A DNA stretch of 64,000 nucleotides. Source: Acinetobacter junii CIP 64.5. GTDB taxonomy: Bacteria > Pseudomonadota > Gammaproteobacteria > Pseudomonadales > Moraxellaceae. The notes under the pieces are model-generated. The model was not told where the DNA came from. It saw only the letters and a list, made by a program, of their open reading frames with translations, and ran no database searches. Of this stretch, positions 27,490 through 35,593 are shown in pieces (the stretch's first letter is position 1; each line of letters begins with the position of its first letter). The stretch covers positions 51,028 to 115,027 of the forward strand of contig NZ_KB849659.1 in NCBI RefSeq assembly GCF_000368765.1, in the 5' to 3' direction. Both the position numbers and the translations under genes were made by a program.

Positions 27490-28380
27490 ATGATGGCGTT
27501 TACTTGGATTTTATTTACCTTGATGGCTGCTTTTATGCAGGCGTGGCGCAATGCATTTCAAAAACAACTCAGCACCACAGTCGATGTTTATGGCACGACA
27601 TTGGCACGCTTTCTATTTGCACCGATCTTTGCTTTTAGTTATATCGTCATTCTTTATGCTCAGCAGCCTGTCAGTGTTGAAGTTAGTTTTTCTAATAAAT
27701 TTTGGTTCTATGTGGTGATCGCAGGGATTAGCCAAATCTATGCAACGGCTTTAATGGTCAAATTATTTCAACAAAAGAATTATGCCATCGGGGTCGGACT
27801 CGCCAAAAGTGAAGCTATTTTAGCGGCATTGGTTGGTGTGCTGTTTTTACAAGAGCATTTAACAGCATGGGGCTGGGTCGGTGTTTCGATTGGTGCAGTC
27901 GCGGTATTTTTACTGAGTAAAGGCAGACAACATACTGAACTTTCAATGAAAACATTGATGATCGGTTTAGGCAGTGGTTTGTGTTTTGCTATCACCTCAT
28001 TGTTGGTGCGTGAAGCAAGTTTAGAGTTGAGCATGTTGCCATTTCTACATCGTGCCGCATGGGTGCTGTGTAGCTTGATTAGTTTTCAGTGCATTATATT
28101 GTTGCTATATCTTGGTATTTTCAGTCGTCAGACTTTATACAAAATGTGGCAACGTCTTGGACTGACTTTCAAAGTGAGTGTCTGTAGTTTTCTTGCTTCA
28201 TTGGGTTGGTTTAGTGCGATGAGTATGCAAACCGTGGCAATCGTGAAAACACTGGGTCAGGTCGAGATTTTATTTAGTTTATTGATCTCTGCATTTTTCT
28301 TTAAGGAAAAATTGGCGAGAACTGATCATTTGGGATTGTGGTTGGTGATCGTGGCAGCGATTATGGTGATTTGGGCTTAA
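27490..28380 (+). CDS. EamA/DMT-family transporter
   Basis: A 296-residue inner-membrane protein with about 10 hydrophobic helices in two EamA repeats: the first ends near VLFLQEHLTAWGWVGVSIGA and the second near SAFFFKEKLARTDHLGLWL. Both carry the E-(x)-L-family end motif of drug/metabolite transporters. A TTG at 27487 also opens the frame, but ATG at 27490 is chosen; 27493 is equally possible. The substrate is unknown; relatives export amino acids or metabolites. It is followed by a long non-coding region. Confidence 0.88.
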   Translation: MMAFTWILFTLMAAFMQAWRNAFQKQLSTTVDVYGTTLARFLFAPIFAFSYIVILYAQQPVSVEVSFSNKFWFYVVIAGISQIYATALMVKLFQQKNYAIGVGLAKSEAILAALVGVLFLQEHLTAWGWVGVSIGAVAVFLLSKGRQHTELSMKTLMIGLGSGLCFAITSLLVREASLELSMLPFLHRAAWVLCSLISFQCIILLLYLGIFSRQTLYKMWQRLGLTFKVSVCSFLASLGWFSAMSMQTVAIVKTLGQVEILFSLLISAFFFKEKLARTDHLGLWLVIVAAIMVIWA

Positions 28381-28952
28381 ATTTTATAGGCTCATGAAAA
28401 AATACACATGTAAATTTGAATATATCGGAATTTAAATCAGTTATTTTTTATTGAAATGGGAAATAATTCTGATTTTAGAATCTGGTATGCAAAACTATTT
28501 CATTTGTGGCGAAAAATACCATTTTTTAGGAAAACAATCCCATCCCGATCTGCCTAAACTATGTCTCAAGGGTGTGAAAGGGATCGAAAAGAGTAGCATG
28601 CACCGAGGCTTATAAAGCAAGTGTGTACGAACCCAAAAGGTCTCGATTCGGCTTAGGACGCTATAGATCAAAAGTTTATAGGCAAAGGTTATGGCTTACA
28701 AAGTCATAGGTGTTGAAGTAAACAACATGTTTTCCCTTGATACCCTAAAAAATTAATCTAAACAGAATATGACGAAAACATTAAAAATAATAAATACTAG
28801 ATCAATAAAAGCAAATTCGAATGTGAAACACATCTTTAAATTCAAAAAATATGAATAGAAGTCGAGATTTTTATATTAAAAAACAAAGTGATATAATGCC
28901 ATTAAAAGCGAAAAATCAAAATATGATCATACTGGAATAGGTCAGAAAAATA
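28381..28952. other. 572-bp non-coding stretch with a GC-richer island (possible RNA gene or remnant)
   Basis: No convincing reading frame was found on either strand. Most of the gap is very AT-rich, but 28540-28700 is clearly more balanced in composition and includes short complementary words such as CCTAA near 28554 and TTAGG near 28653. A small hairpin follows, TATGGC / GTCATA around 28690-28708. I compared it by memory with 6S, tmRNA, RNase P and SRP RNA signatures and saw no match. A TATAAT at 28892-28897 may serve the next gene. The island may be an unannotated small RNA or an old gene fragment. Confidence 0.4.
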
Positions 28953-29405
28953 ATGAACGAGTTCGATCTGAAAATACGTTATCCCCATCAAACCAACAGA
29001 AATGATGCTGCTCATTTGGGTATGTTTGACGCAGAGACGATCATTCGTAAGTTTGATGAAATGGGATGGCGACAACAAATGGTCCGTCAGTTACAACTGG
29101 ATGGTACAAGCACCAGTTTTATCGTAACGAATGAATATACAGGACAAAGTGTCCGTATCATTTTGGATGCCTATGCTCAATCCCAGCAACTTGAATTTAA
29201 ATTGGATAGTGATATTCCTGTTCTGATTTCGAGAAAGGATGTATTTGGATTGGTCACCCGCAAAGCCAAAGATACGATTTCCTTTAATCACCTGACACTG
29301 AACCGTGCCAAAGAATATCTCATCGCGTTTATGAATGGTGAGGTTGAGGAGTTAGAAGCACTTTATCGTGACAGCTTAAATAAACCGATGAAGACAGCGT
29401 CTTAA
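28953..29405 (+). CDS. Conserved-looking hypothetical protein (150 aa)
   Basis: I do not recognise this protein. It is 150 residues, soluble, without signal peptide or membrane segment, and of normal Acinetobacter codon usage. It includes ETIIRKFDEMGWRQQMVRQL and a basic/hydrophobic middle part (ISRKDVFGLVTRKAKDTISF), then a likely helix RAKEYLIAFMNGEVEELEAL. It stands alone between a long non-coding region and a perfect terminator hairpin. The single-gene unit with terminator supports real expression. No function is proposed. Confidence 0.75.
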   Translation: MNEFDLKIRYPHQTNRNDAAHLGMFDAETIIRKFDEMGWRQQMVRQLQLDGTSTSFIVTNEYTGQSVRIILDAYAQSQQLEFKLDSDIPVLISRKDVFGLVTRKAKDTISFNHLTLNRAKEYLIAFMNGEVEELEALYRDSLNKPMKTAS

Positions 29406-29433
29406 CTTTTAATTTTCCTGAACACAATCGAAT

Positions 29434-29470
29434 AAACCCTGAATAAAGACATTTTATTCAGGGTTTTATT
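29434..29470 (+). terminator. Rho-independent terminator
   Basis: Perfect 14-bp stem AAACCCTGAATAAA (29434-29447) / TTTATTCAGGGTTT (29453-29466) with T-rich tail, right after the hypothetical gene. Confidence 0.9.
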
Positions 29471-29586
29471 TTAGATAAACCAAAGATAAAAAATAGCGAG
29501 CCGCTGGCTGTGATTTTTTTGAATGGGTCGATTTTCTATCCGTTGTCGTTATAATCTGCTCGCTTGATTCAATCTGTTTGCTTACT

Positions 29587-30252
29587 ATGCCTTTAAACGA
29601 TCATTTTATTTACCAACCTCCCCAAGAACCTCTTGAGATCATGTACGAAGATGAGGATTTGGTCGTGGTCAATAAACCTGCGGGCTTATTGTCCGTGATG
29701 GGGCGATTACCAGAACATCATGACAGCGCGTATTTGCGTGTATTGGATCTCCATCCAACGGCTAAAGTAACGCACCGTTTAGATATGGCCACTTCAGGTT
29801 TACTGATGTTTGCTAAGCATCGTGATGCAGAGGTTGCCGTGAGTAAAATGTTTCAAGCGCGTACCGTCAAAAAATATTATGAGGCCTTGGTACAAGGTGC
29901 AGTTCAGGCTGAAGGCAGTGTCGATGTTCCATTGATTACAGATTGGGAAAATCGTCCACGTCAAATCGTACATTTCGAGTTGGGTAAGCAAGCCAAGACA
30001 CTGTTTCAATTGATGGATTACGATGTTGAAACTGATCAAAGTCGTGTGCGACTAGAACCCGTTACAGGTCGCTCACACCAACTTCGTGTGCACATGATGC
30101 ATATTGGACATCCAATCATGGGCGATAAACTTTATCATCCTGAGCCTGCCAAATTTCATTTAAAACGTATGGCATTACATGCTGCATTCTTGTCTTTTCA
30201 GCATCCTTTACAACAACATCTCGTTGAAATTAAATCGGTGATTCCATTTTAA
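29587..30252 (+). CDS. rluA: RluA-family pseudouridine synthase (23S rRNA/tRNA type)
   Basis: A 221-residue enzyme that isomerises specific uridines in RNA. The catalytic-Asp motif is HRLDMATSGLLMF, with the HRLDMATSG form of RluA itself, which acts on 23S rRNA U746 and tRNA U32 in E. coli. Other family motifs are VVVNKPAGLLSV, KYYEALVQG, GRSHQLRVHMMHIGHPIMGD and LHA. There is no S4 domain, again as in RluA. The frame opens at a TTG (29578), but the ATG at 29587 (MPLNDHFIY) is the natural start. Target specificity is inferred from similarity to RluA. Confidence 0.88.
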   Translation: MPLNDHFIYQPPQEPLEIMYEDEDLVVVNKPAGLLSVMGRLPEHHDSAYLRVLDLHPTAKVTHRLDMATSGLLMFAKHRDAEVAVSKMFQARTVKKYYEALVQGAVQAEGSVDVPLITDWENRPRQIVHFELGKQAKTLFQLMDYDVETDQSRVRLEPVTGRSHQLRVHMMHIGHPIMGDKLYHPEPAKFHLKRMALHAAFLSFQHPLQQHLVEIKSVIPF

Positions 30253-30347
30253 AATGTAAGCTAAGGTGAAATAAGTGTAGCTAAGCTAGGCATGTGGATG
30301 GATTTATAATAGATTATAAAAACATATAATGTTTTGTGAGATGCCCG

Positions 30348-30971
30348 ATGAGTCAACCATTAACCCAGCATTGGCAAACCATCTATTCCACCAAAGATCC
30401 TAAAGAAGTCAGTTGGTTCCAAGCTCAGGCTTCGACCTCCTTGCGATTGATCCAAAAAGCGCAACTCAATCCTGAGGCAGAAATCATAGACGTTGGGGGT
30501 GGCGCCTCAGTTTTAGTTGATCAGCTTTTCGAACAAGGCTTTAAACACATCACAGTTTTAGATTTGGCAGAGGCTGCGTTACAAAAAAGTCAGGTACGCT
30601 TGGGAGAACTTGCCAACAAAGTGACATGGCTTATTGCGAATATAGTCGAGGTTGAGTTTGCAGATCATCAATTTGATCTTTGGCATGATCGGGCGGTTTT
30701 TCATTTTTTGACAGAGCACAACGATCAGCAGCGTTATTTGCAAAAAGTAACTGCTGCGCTGAAATCAGGTGGTTATCTAGTGATCTCAACCTTTGCAGAA
30801 GATGGAGCATTGAAGTGTAGTGGTTTACCTGTGCAACGTTACAGCACACAAGAGCTGATACATTTCTTTGGACAATCTGCATTTGATGTGGTGGAAGAGG
30901 GGAAAGAAGTTCATATCACCCCAGCGGGAAATGAACAGAAGTTTAGTTATCTACTCTTGCGAAAAAAATAA
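30348..30971 (+). CDS. Class I SAM-dependent methyltransferase
   Basis: A 207-residue cytosolic methyltransferase. The SAM-binding motif I is EIIDVGGGASVLVDQL, motif II is around ITVLDLAEAALQ, and a later motif is FDLWHDRAVFHFL. The beginning QHWQTIYSTKDPKEVSWFQ is common in type-11/12 methyltransferases annotated as tellurite or thiopurine-like. ATG at 30348 (MSQPLTQHW) is preferred over the GTG at 30336. The GNAT gene follows 23 nt later, so the two may be co-transcribed. Substrate unknown. Confidence 0.88.
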   Translation: MSQPLTQHWQTIYSTKDPKEVSWFQAQASTSLRLIQKAQLNPEAEIIDVGGGASVLVDQLFEQGFKHITVLDLAEAALQKSQVRLGELANKVTWLIANIVEVEFADHQFDLWHDRAVFHFLTEHNDQQRYLQKVTAALKSGGYLVISTFAEDGALKCSGLPVQRYSTQELIHFFGQSAFDVVEEGKEVHITPAGNEQKFSYLLLRKK

Positions 30972-30994
30972 AACAAGGAATAACGTTCTTAACT

Positions 30995-31474
30995 ATGTAT
31001 TCGTGTATCAACGAGTTAAAGTGGGCTGGTTTGCCGACTTTGACTCAAGCGCAATTAAAAAAATTACTACTTGAAGCCGATCCAGATTGGCAGCATGTTT
31101 TAGCTTATCTATCAGAAGTAAAAATCTTTGTGATTTCCAATGATCGTCGGGATGTAATTGCAGAATTATGTTTATTACAACGCGGGGATGAAGCGGAAAT
31201 TATCAATTTAGCCGTCACCAAAGAGCATCGAGGTTTTGGTCTAGCCAAATCATTGATTAAACATGCGATAGAAAATGCATGGCAATCTTCGGTCAGAACT
31301 GTTTTGATTAAAACAGGCAATTCAAGTTTTGATCAGTTGGCTCTGTATCAGAAGTGTGGTTTTCGTATGTCATACATTGAGCGAGATGTATTTAAACACT
31401 ATCCTGAGCCGATTTATGAAAATGGAATCCGTTGTATCGATCAAGTTGTTCTATCCATCGAGTTGACCGTATAG
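30995..31474 (+). CDS. GNAT-family N-acetyltransferase
   Basis: A 159-residue acetyltransferase. The acetyl-CoA-binding motif A is INLAVTKEHRGFGLAKSLI, containing the R/Q-x-x-G-x-G/A signature as HRGFGLA. Motif B follows as LALYQKCGFRMSY. AAGGAATAA lies upstream of the ATG. It probably shares a transcript with the upstream methyltransferase. The substrate (a metabolite amine or protein) is not evident. Confidence 0.87.
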   Translation: MYSCINELKWAGLPTLTQAQLKKLLLEADPDWQHVLAYLSEVKIFVISNDRRDVIAELCLLQRGDEAEIINLAVTKEHRGFGLAKSLIKHAIENAWQSSVRTVLIKTGNSSFDQLALYQKCGFRMSYIERDVFKHYPEPIYENGIRCIDQVVLSIELTV

Positions 31475-31489
31475 CTATCGAAGATCGAC

Positions 31490-31530
31490 ATGAAGATCAT
31501 TTATGCTTTCACTACAATAATGATCTTCAT
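31490..31530. repeat. Inverted repeat after the GNAT gene
   Basis: Perfect 12-bp arms ATGAAGATCATT (31490-31501) and AATGATCTTCAT (31519-31530) with a 17-nt loop. There is no T-run, so it would be at best a weak terminator or an mRNA 3'-end stabiliser. Confidence 0.6.
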
Positions 31531-31607
31531 GCGTCTAAAAACTGACATAAAAATAGGTTAATCTATAGCCAAATAATTAAACTGAAACGACAACAAAGGA
31601 TATTCAA

Positions 31608-31976
31608 ATGACACGTGATTACGAGCAATTTCCTGATAATGACAATGGTAATGTGCTTTGGCAAATGGTTGAAGATGGCAATGACCTAAGTGAACCGCAT
31701 GAAGTCGAATTTTCAATTGTATTTGAAAAGCAAGAACAAGCAGAAAAGTGTGCATTGCATCTGTTGCATCAAGAGCAAAAAATTTCACTGTATCAAGAAG
31801 AATTGCATTCAGATGGATCGGATTTGTGGGTGTTAAATATTCACGTCAATATGATGTTGGAATATGAAGATATTGCTGATTTAGAAGAGTGGATGACGCG
31901 GATTGCGCAAGAGTTTGATGGTGAATACGACGGATGGGGTTGTATGAGCTATATCTATGATGATGAAGACGAATAA
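31608..31976 (+). CDS. RraB-family protein (regulator of RNase E activity)
   Basis: A 122-residue acidic protein matching the RraB ribonuclease E inhibitor domain. The C-terminal RIAQEFDGEYDGWGCMSY is close to the EFD-EYDGWG motif of E. coli RraB, and the acidic tail DDEDE is also shared. In E. coli RraB binds RNase E and changes mRNA decay. The N-terminal half (FPDNDNGNVLWQM) differs, as in many family members from Moraxellaceae, so binding to RNase E is inferred. The gene stands alone and ends at a strong terminator. Confidence 0.82.
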   Translation: MTRDYEQFPDNDNGNVLWQMVEDGNDLSEPHEVEFSIVFEKQEQAEKCALHLLHQEQKISLYQEELHSDGSDLWVLNIHVNMMLEYEDIADLEEWMTRIAQEFDGEYDGWGCMSYIYDDEDE

Positions 31977-31986
31977 TGATAGATAT

Positions 31987-32016
31987 TCAGCCTGCGTTTG
32001 CAGGCTGAAATATTTT
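31987..32016. terminator. Terminator between RraB-like gene and lrp-type regulator
   Basis: TCAGCCTGC (31987-31995) and GCAGGCTGA (32000-32008) form a perfect 9-bp stem with a 4-nt loop, followed by a T-run (32012-32016). It lies between convergent genes. Confidence 0.9.
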
Positions 32017-32043
32017 TAATGGTGCATCCTACGACATCTAATT

Positions 32044-32511
32044 TTATTTACTCACATCTAAGTAAAGACTTTCTTTGACTTCTTCCATCACCACATAACT
32101 ATGGGATGATGCCGAAGCAGGCAGTTTTTTCAGTAAATCACCCAATAAGCGTCGATAAGCACTCATTTCTTTGAGTCGAGCTTTGACTAAATAATCAAAC
32201 TCACCTGATATTAGATGACATTCCAAGACCTCAGGAATATCGACTAAATCTCGAGCCACTTGATCAAAGACATCACCTGATTTTGCTGACAGTTTGATTT
32301 CCAAAAACACCAATAGGCTACGATCAACATGCGCAGGATTAAGCCGAGCGTAGTAGCCCATAATAATACCTTCACGTTCCAATCGTTTGACGCGTTCTGA
32401 GCAAGGCGTGGTAGATAAGTTCACACGTGAAGCTAACTCACTAATCGCGATACGCCCTTCACGTTGCAGAATGTCTAAAATCAGGCGATCAATACGGTCT
32501 AATTTACGCAT
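32044..32511 (-). CDS. Lrp/AsnC-family transcriptional regulator (probable regulator of the dad operon)
   Basis: A 155-residue Lrp-type protein. The N-terminal HTH is LDRIDRLILDILQREGRIAI with LASRVNLSTTPCSERVKRLE. The C-terminal RAM ligand-binding domain spans about residues 65-150 (HLISGEFDYLVKARLKEM). It diverges from dadA across 136 bp, the usual position of the alanine-responsive regulator DadR/BkdR in gammaproteobacteria. Sensing of alanine is therefore likely but inferred. A 19-bp inverted repeat in the intergenic region may be a binding site. Confidence 0.92.
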   Translation of the reverse strand: MRKLDRIDRLILDILQREGRIAISELASRVNLSTTPCSERVKRLEREGIIMGYYARLNPAHVDRSLLVFLEIKLSAKSGDVFDQVARDLVDIPEVLECHLISGEFDYLVKARLKEMSAYRRLLGDLLKKLPASASSHSYVVMEEVKESLYLDVSK

Positions 32512-32610
32512 AGATTATTCCCTTTTATTTTAATTTTTCCGCGATAAAAACATTAAATTACCTAGATTATAGCCATAAAACAGTCAAAAAAACTATTGAA
32601 GCAAAAATAT

Positions 32611-32629
32611 ACTAGTTAAATAAACTAGT
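32611..32629. promoter_or_regulatory. Inverted repeat upstream of dadA
   Basis: ACTAGTT (32611-32617) and AACTAGT (32623-32629), 5-nt spacer, about 20 bp before the dadA start. It could be an Lrp-type operator or a leader hairpin. The sequence alone cannot decide. Confidence 0.45.
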
Positions 32630-32647
32630 GGGCGAGAGGGACCTATT

Positions 32648-33904
32648 ATGCGCGTCATCGTTTTAGGAAGTGGTGTTATTGGTGTAGCAAGTGCTTACTA
32701 TCTTGCGCAACAAGGTGCCCAAGTGACTGTACTTGATCGTCAGTCTGGTCCAGCAAAAGAAACCAGTTTTGGTAATGCTGGGCAAATCTCGCCAGGATAT
32801 TCAACACCTTGGGCTGCACCAGGGATTCCATTCAAAGCAGTAAAATGGATGTTCCAACATCATGCACCACTTGCCATTAATATAGATGGCAGCATGTGGC
32901 AGCTTCAGTGGATGGCACAGATGCTGAAAAACTGTAATCCTCAAAGTTATGCGGTCAACAAAGAACGCATGATGCGTGTGGCGGAATATAGTCGTGATTG
33001 TTTGGGTCAACTCAGAAGTGAAACAGGTATTCATTACGAAAATCGTTCCAAAGGTACCTTACAGGTATTTCGTAATGAAGCGCAGCTTGAAGCAGTGCAA
33101 CGTGACATTCAAGTACTGAAAGAATGTGGTGTTGATTTTAATTTACTCAATGCTCAAGAACTGGGCAGTGTAGAACCAGCATTGGCACACACCGATAAAT
33201 TAGTCGGTGGTTTACATTTGCCGAATGATGAAACGGGTGATTGTTATTTATTCACCAATGCCTTGGCGAAAGTAGCGCAGGACTTAGGTGTCGAATTTAA
33301 ATTCGATCAAAATGTTGAGCAACTGATCGTAGAAGGTGATGAAATCAAAGGCGTGATGGTCAATGGTGCGATTTTAACGGCTGATCGTTTCGTACTTGCC
33401 TTTGGTAGTTATTCACGCGATTTCTTAAAACCATTGCAATTGAATCTGCCAGTTTATCCAGTGAAAGGTTATTCATTGACGATTCCAATTGTTGAACCAA
33501 AATTTGCTCCGCAATCAACGGTTTTAGATGAGACATATAAAGTCGCGATTACACGTTTCGACCAACGTATCCGTGTGGGTGGTATGGCGGAATTAAGTGG
33601 CTTTAACTTGGGCTTGAATGATGATCGTCGTGCAACTTTGGAAATGGTTACCCAAGACTTATTCCCAGGTGGTGACTTACAACAAGCATCATTCTGGACA
33701 GGTCTACGTCCAATGACACCAGACAGCACACCGATTATTGGTGCAACCAAATATAAGAACCTATTCTTAAATACGGGGCATGGCACTTTAGGTTGGACCA
33801 TGGCATGTGGTTCAGGCAAATTGATTAGTGATTTAGTGATGAATCATCGTACCGAGATTAGTACGGATGGCTTATCGATCCAGCGTTATTCACACGCGGC
33901 ATAA
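32648..33904 (+). CDS. dadA: D-amino acid dehydrogenase (DadA)
   Basis: A membrane-associated FAD enzyme oxidising D-alanine and other D-amino acids to 2-oxo acids and ammonia, passing electrons to the respiratory chain. The 418 residues start with the FAD-binding motif [20 protein letters not shown]. The DadA-type C-terminus is [20 protein letters not shown] and [12 protein letters not shown]. It is the first gene of dadA-alr-ridA, 24 nt before alr. GAGAGGGA precedes the ATG. Partner Alr converts L- to D-alanine. Confidence 0.96.
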   Translation: MRVIVLGSGVIGVASAYYLAQQGAQVTVLDRQSGPAKETSFGNAGQISPGYSTPWAAPGIPFKAVKWMFQHHAPLAINIDGSMWQLQWMAQMLKNCNPQSYAVNKERMMRVAEYSRDCLGQLRSETGIHYENRSKGTLQVFRNEAQLEAVQRDIQVLKECGVDFNLLNAQELGSVEPALAHTDKLVGGLHLPNDETGDCYLFTNALAKVAQDLGVEFKFDQNVEQLIVEGDEIKGVMVNGAILTADRFVLAFGSYSRDFLKPLQLNLPVYPVKGYSLTIPIVEPKFAPQSTVLDETYKVAITRFDQRIRVGGMAELSGFNLGLNDDRRATLEMVTQDLFPGGDLQQASFWTGLRPMTPDSTPIIGATKYKNLFLNTGHGTLGWTMACGSGKLISDLVMNHRTEISTDGLSIQRYSHAA

Positions 33905-33928
33905 TTTGATTATACAAGGAAGTTGATT

Positions 33929-35032
33929 ATGCCTCGCCCAATTACTGCGGTCATCCATACTCAGGCTTTGCGCCAAAATCTTGAGGTCGTGAGAACTTCT
34001 GTTCCAGACAGCAAGGTGTTTGCAGTGGTCAAAGCCAATGCCTATGGACATGGAATCGAACGAGTTTACGATGCTTTAAAAACTGCGGACGGCTTCGCTT
34101 TACTTGATATAGATGAAGCGAAACGTTTGCGTGCATTAGGTTGGACAGGTCCAATCCTATTGCTGGAAGGAATTTTTTCGCCACAGGATTTATTTGACTG
34201 TGCTGAATATCAGTTGAGTTTCACGGTACATAGCGAGCATCAAGTCGAATGGATACAGCAGCATATCTATCCAGCCCAGTTTGATATTTTCTTAAAAATG
34301 AACAGTGGCATGAACCGTCTAGGTTTCAAGCCTCAACAATACCGAAAAATCTGGCAACATCTGCAACGCCTCAATAATGTTTCCAACATCACCCATATGA
34401 CGCATTTCTCTGATGCTGATGGCGAACGTTTTGGTCAAGCTGGGGTTGAATATCAACTCGCAGAATTTGAAAGCACCATTCAGGACTTACCTGGCGAAAG
34501 ATCGGTGAGTAATAGTGCTGCCATTCTCAGATATCCCTCGCAAGTACACTCCGATTATGTCCGTGGCGGCATCATGCTGTATGGTAGCTCTCCCGATTAT
34601 CCGAAGCATAGTATCCAAGATTGGGGACTTGCGCCGACCATGAGTTTGCGCAGTGAATTGATCGCGATCCAACAGCTAAATGCTAATGAAAGTGTAGGTT
34701 ATGGTTCAAGTTTCGTAGCTGCACATGCGATGACGATTGGTATTGTCGCGTGTGGTTATGCAGATGGTTATCAGCGTACCTCTCCTACAGGCACGCCCGT
34801 GTTAGTCAATGGAATCCGTACCCGAACCATTGGGCGAGTCAGTATGGATATGTTGGCAGTCTATCTAACGCCAGTTCCGAATGCTGAAATTGGCAGTGAA
34901 GTTGTGCTTTGGGGAACATCAAAAACAGGACAAATACTCTCTATTGATGATGTTGCAGCAGCCTCAGGCACAGTTGGCTATGAACTTATGTGTGGCGTAA
35001 CTGCACGAGTTCCATTTATCACTCAAGACTAA
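33929..35032 (+). CDS. alr: Alanine racemase, catabolic (DadX/Alr)
   Basis: PLP-dependent enzyme of 367 residues that interconverts L- and D-alanine so that DadA can oxidise L-alanine. The PLP lysine is Lys35 in VFAVVKANAYGHG, and the second catalytic residue (Tyr) region is VGYGSSFVA. GRVSMDMLAVYL is also characteristic. The ATG at 33929 has AAGGAAG 6 nt upstream, so the TTG at 33923 is rejected. Placement between dadA and ridA makes a catabolic (DadX) role likely, though it may also serve cell-wall synthesis. Confidence 0.95.
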   Translation: MPRPITAVIHTQALRQNLEVVRTSVPDSKVFAVVKANAYGHGIERVYDALKTADGFALLDIDEAKRLRALGWTGPILLLEGIFSPQDLFDCAEYQLSFTVHSEHQVEWIQQHIYPAQFDIFLKMNSGMNRLGFKPQQYRKIWQHLQRLNNVSNITHMTHFSDADGERFGQAGVEYQLAEFESTIQDLPGERSVSNSAAILRYPSQVHSDYVRGGIMLYGSSPDYPKHSIQDWGLAPTMSLRSELIAIQQLNANESVGYGSSFVAAHAMTIGIVACGYADGYQRTSPTGTPVLVNGIRTRTIGRVSMDMLAVYLTPVPNAEIGSEVVLWGTSKTGQILSIDDVAAASGTVGYELMCGVTARVPFITQD

Positions 35033-35042
35033 GGAAGTCATC

Positions 35043-35402
35043 ATGTCACATTCAGATATCCAGAAAATCAATAGCACCGAAGTGATGAGTGCAGTCACGG
35101 TTTTTAATCAGGTGGTGTATCTATCAGGACAAGTGCCTAAAAATCCTGATTTAGATATCGAAGGACAAACGCGTGATGTATTGGCAACGATCGAGCAATT
35201 GTTAGCCTCCGCAAATAGCGATAAATCACGTTTACTTTCGGTACAGCTTTTTCTGAAAGACCTAGCTGATTTTCCTAAGGTCAATGCGATCTATGTTGAT
35301 TGGTTAAAAGACTGTGTGGCGCCATCACGCGCTACGATTCAAGCTGATTTGGTCAATCCAAATTGGTTAATTGAAATTGCAGTGACTGCAGCACAAAAAT
35401 AA
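35043..35402 (+). CDS. RidA-family deaminase
   Basis: A 119-residue RidA (YjgF/YER057c/UK114) protein. Typical features are VVYLSGQVPKNP and ATIQADLVNPNWLIEIAVTA, including the Arg of the PSRAT motif that binds the enamine/imine carboxylate. RidA proteins hydrolyse reactive 2-aminoacrylate-like intermediates. In a dad operon it likely handles the imino acid formed by DadA. It starts 10 nt after alr, and its stop overlaps a terminator hairpin. Confidence 0.93.
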   Translation: MSHSDIQKINSTEVMSAVTVFNQVVYLSGQVPKNPDLDIEGQTRDVLATIEQLLASANSDKSRLLSVQLFLKDLADFPKVNAIYVDWLKDCVAPSRATIQADLVNPNWLIEIAVTAAQK

Positions 35403-35422
35403 AGCGAATCGCTTTATTTTTG
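35396..35422 (+). terminator. Terminator of the dadA-alr-ridA operon
   Basis: Palindromic AAAGCGA (35401-35407) / TCGCTTT (35409-35415), extended by AAAAAT and ATTTTT on the sides. It overlaps the ridA stop codon. Confidence 0.75.
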
Positions 35423-35452
35423 TTTAAATGAGATTAAAAAAAAAGAAAAGTA

Positions 35453-35567
35453 ACGTATTTGTCATAGATAAAAGTAAGGCAAATACGTATTTTCTTGCAG
35501 TCAAAATGAATGGGTCATTTATAAAGGACAGCTGGTTAAGCTCATAAATTAGCGACCGATTCATTTT
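35453..35567 (+). promoter_or_regulatory. cycA leader with two long inverted repeats
   Basis: Within the 191-bp gap before cycA are ACGTATTTG (35453-35461) / CAAATACGT (35480-35488), an operator-like pair, and a 14-bp pair 35503-35516 / 35554-35567 with a single mismatch. The second would fold the leader into a long hairpin just upstream of the ribosome-binding site (AAAAAGGAA). Regulation of CycA at transcript level is possible; this is inference. Confidence 0.5.
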
Positions 35568-35593
35568 AGGAAGTAGTAAAAAGGAACTTTTTT

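Noticed and set aside
28381..28952. 6S, tmRNA, RNase P or SRP RNA in the long gap
   Set aside because: None of the conserved sequence signatures I know for these RNAs could be found by eye.
31490..31530. Inverted repeat after the GNAT gene as a rho-independent terminator
   Set aside because: Long loop and no T-run; kept only as an inverted repeat.
32801..33034. Antisense 77-codon frame in dadA
   Set aside because: No initiation signal and a composition expected from the complement of a coding strand.
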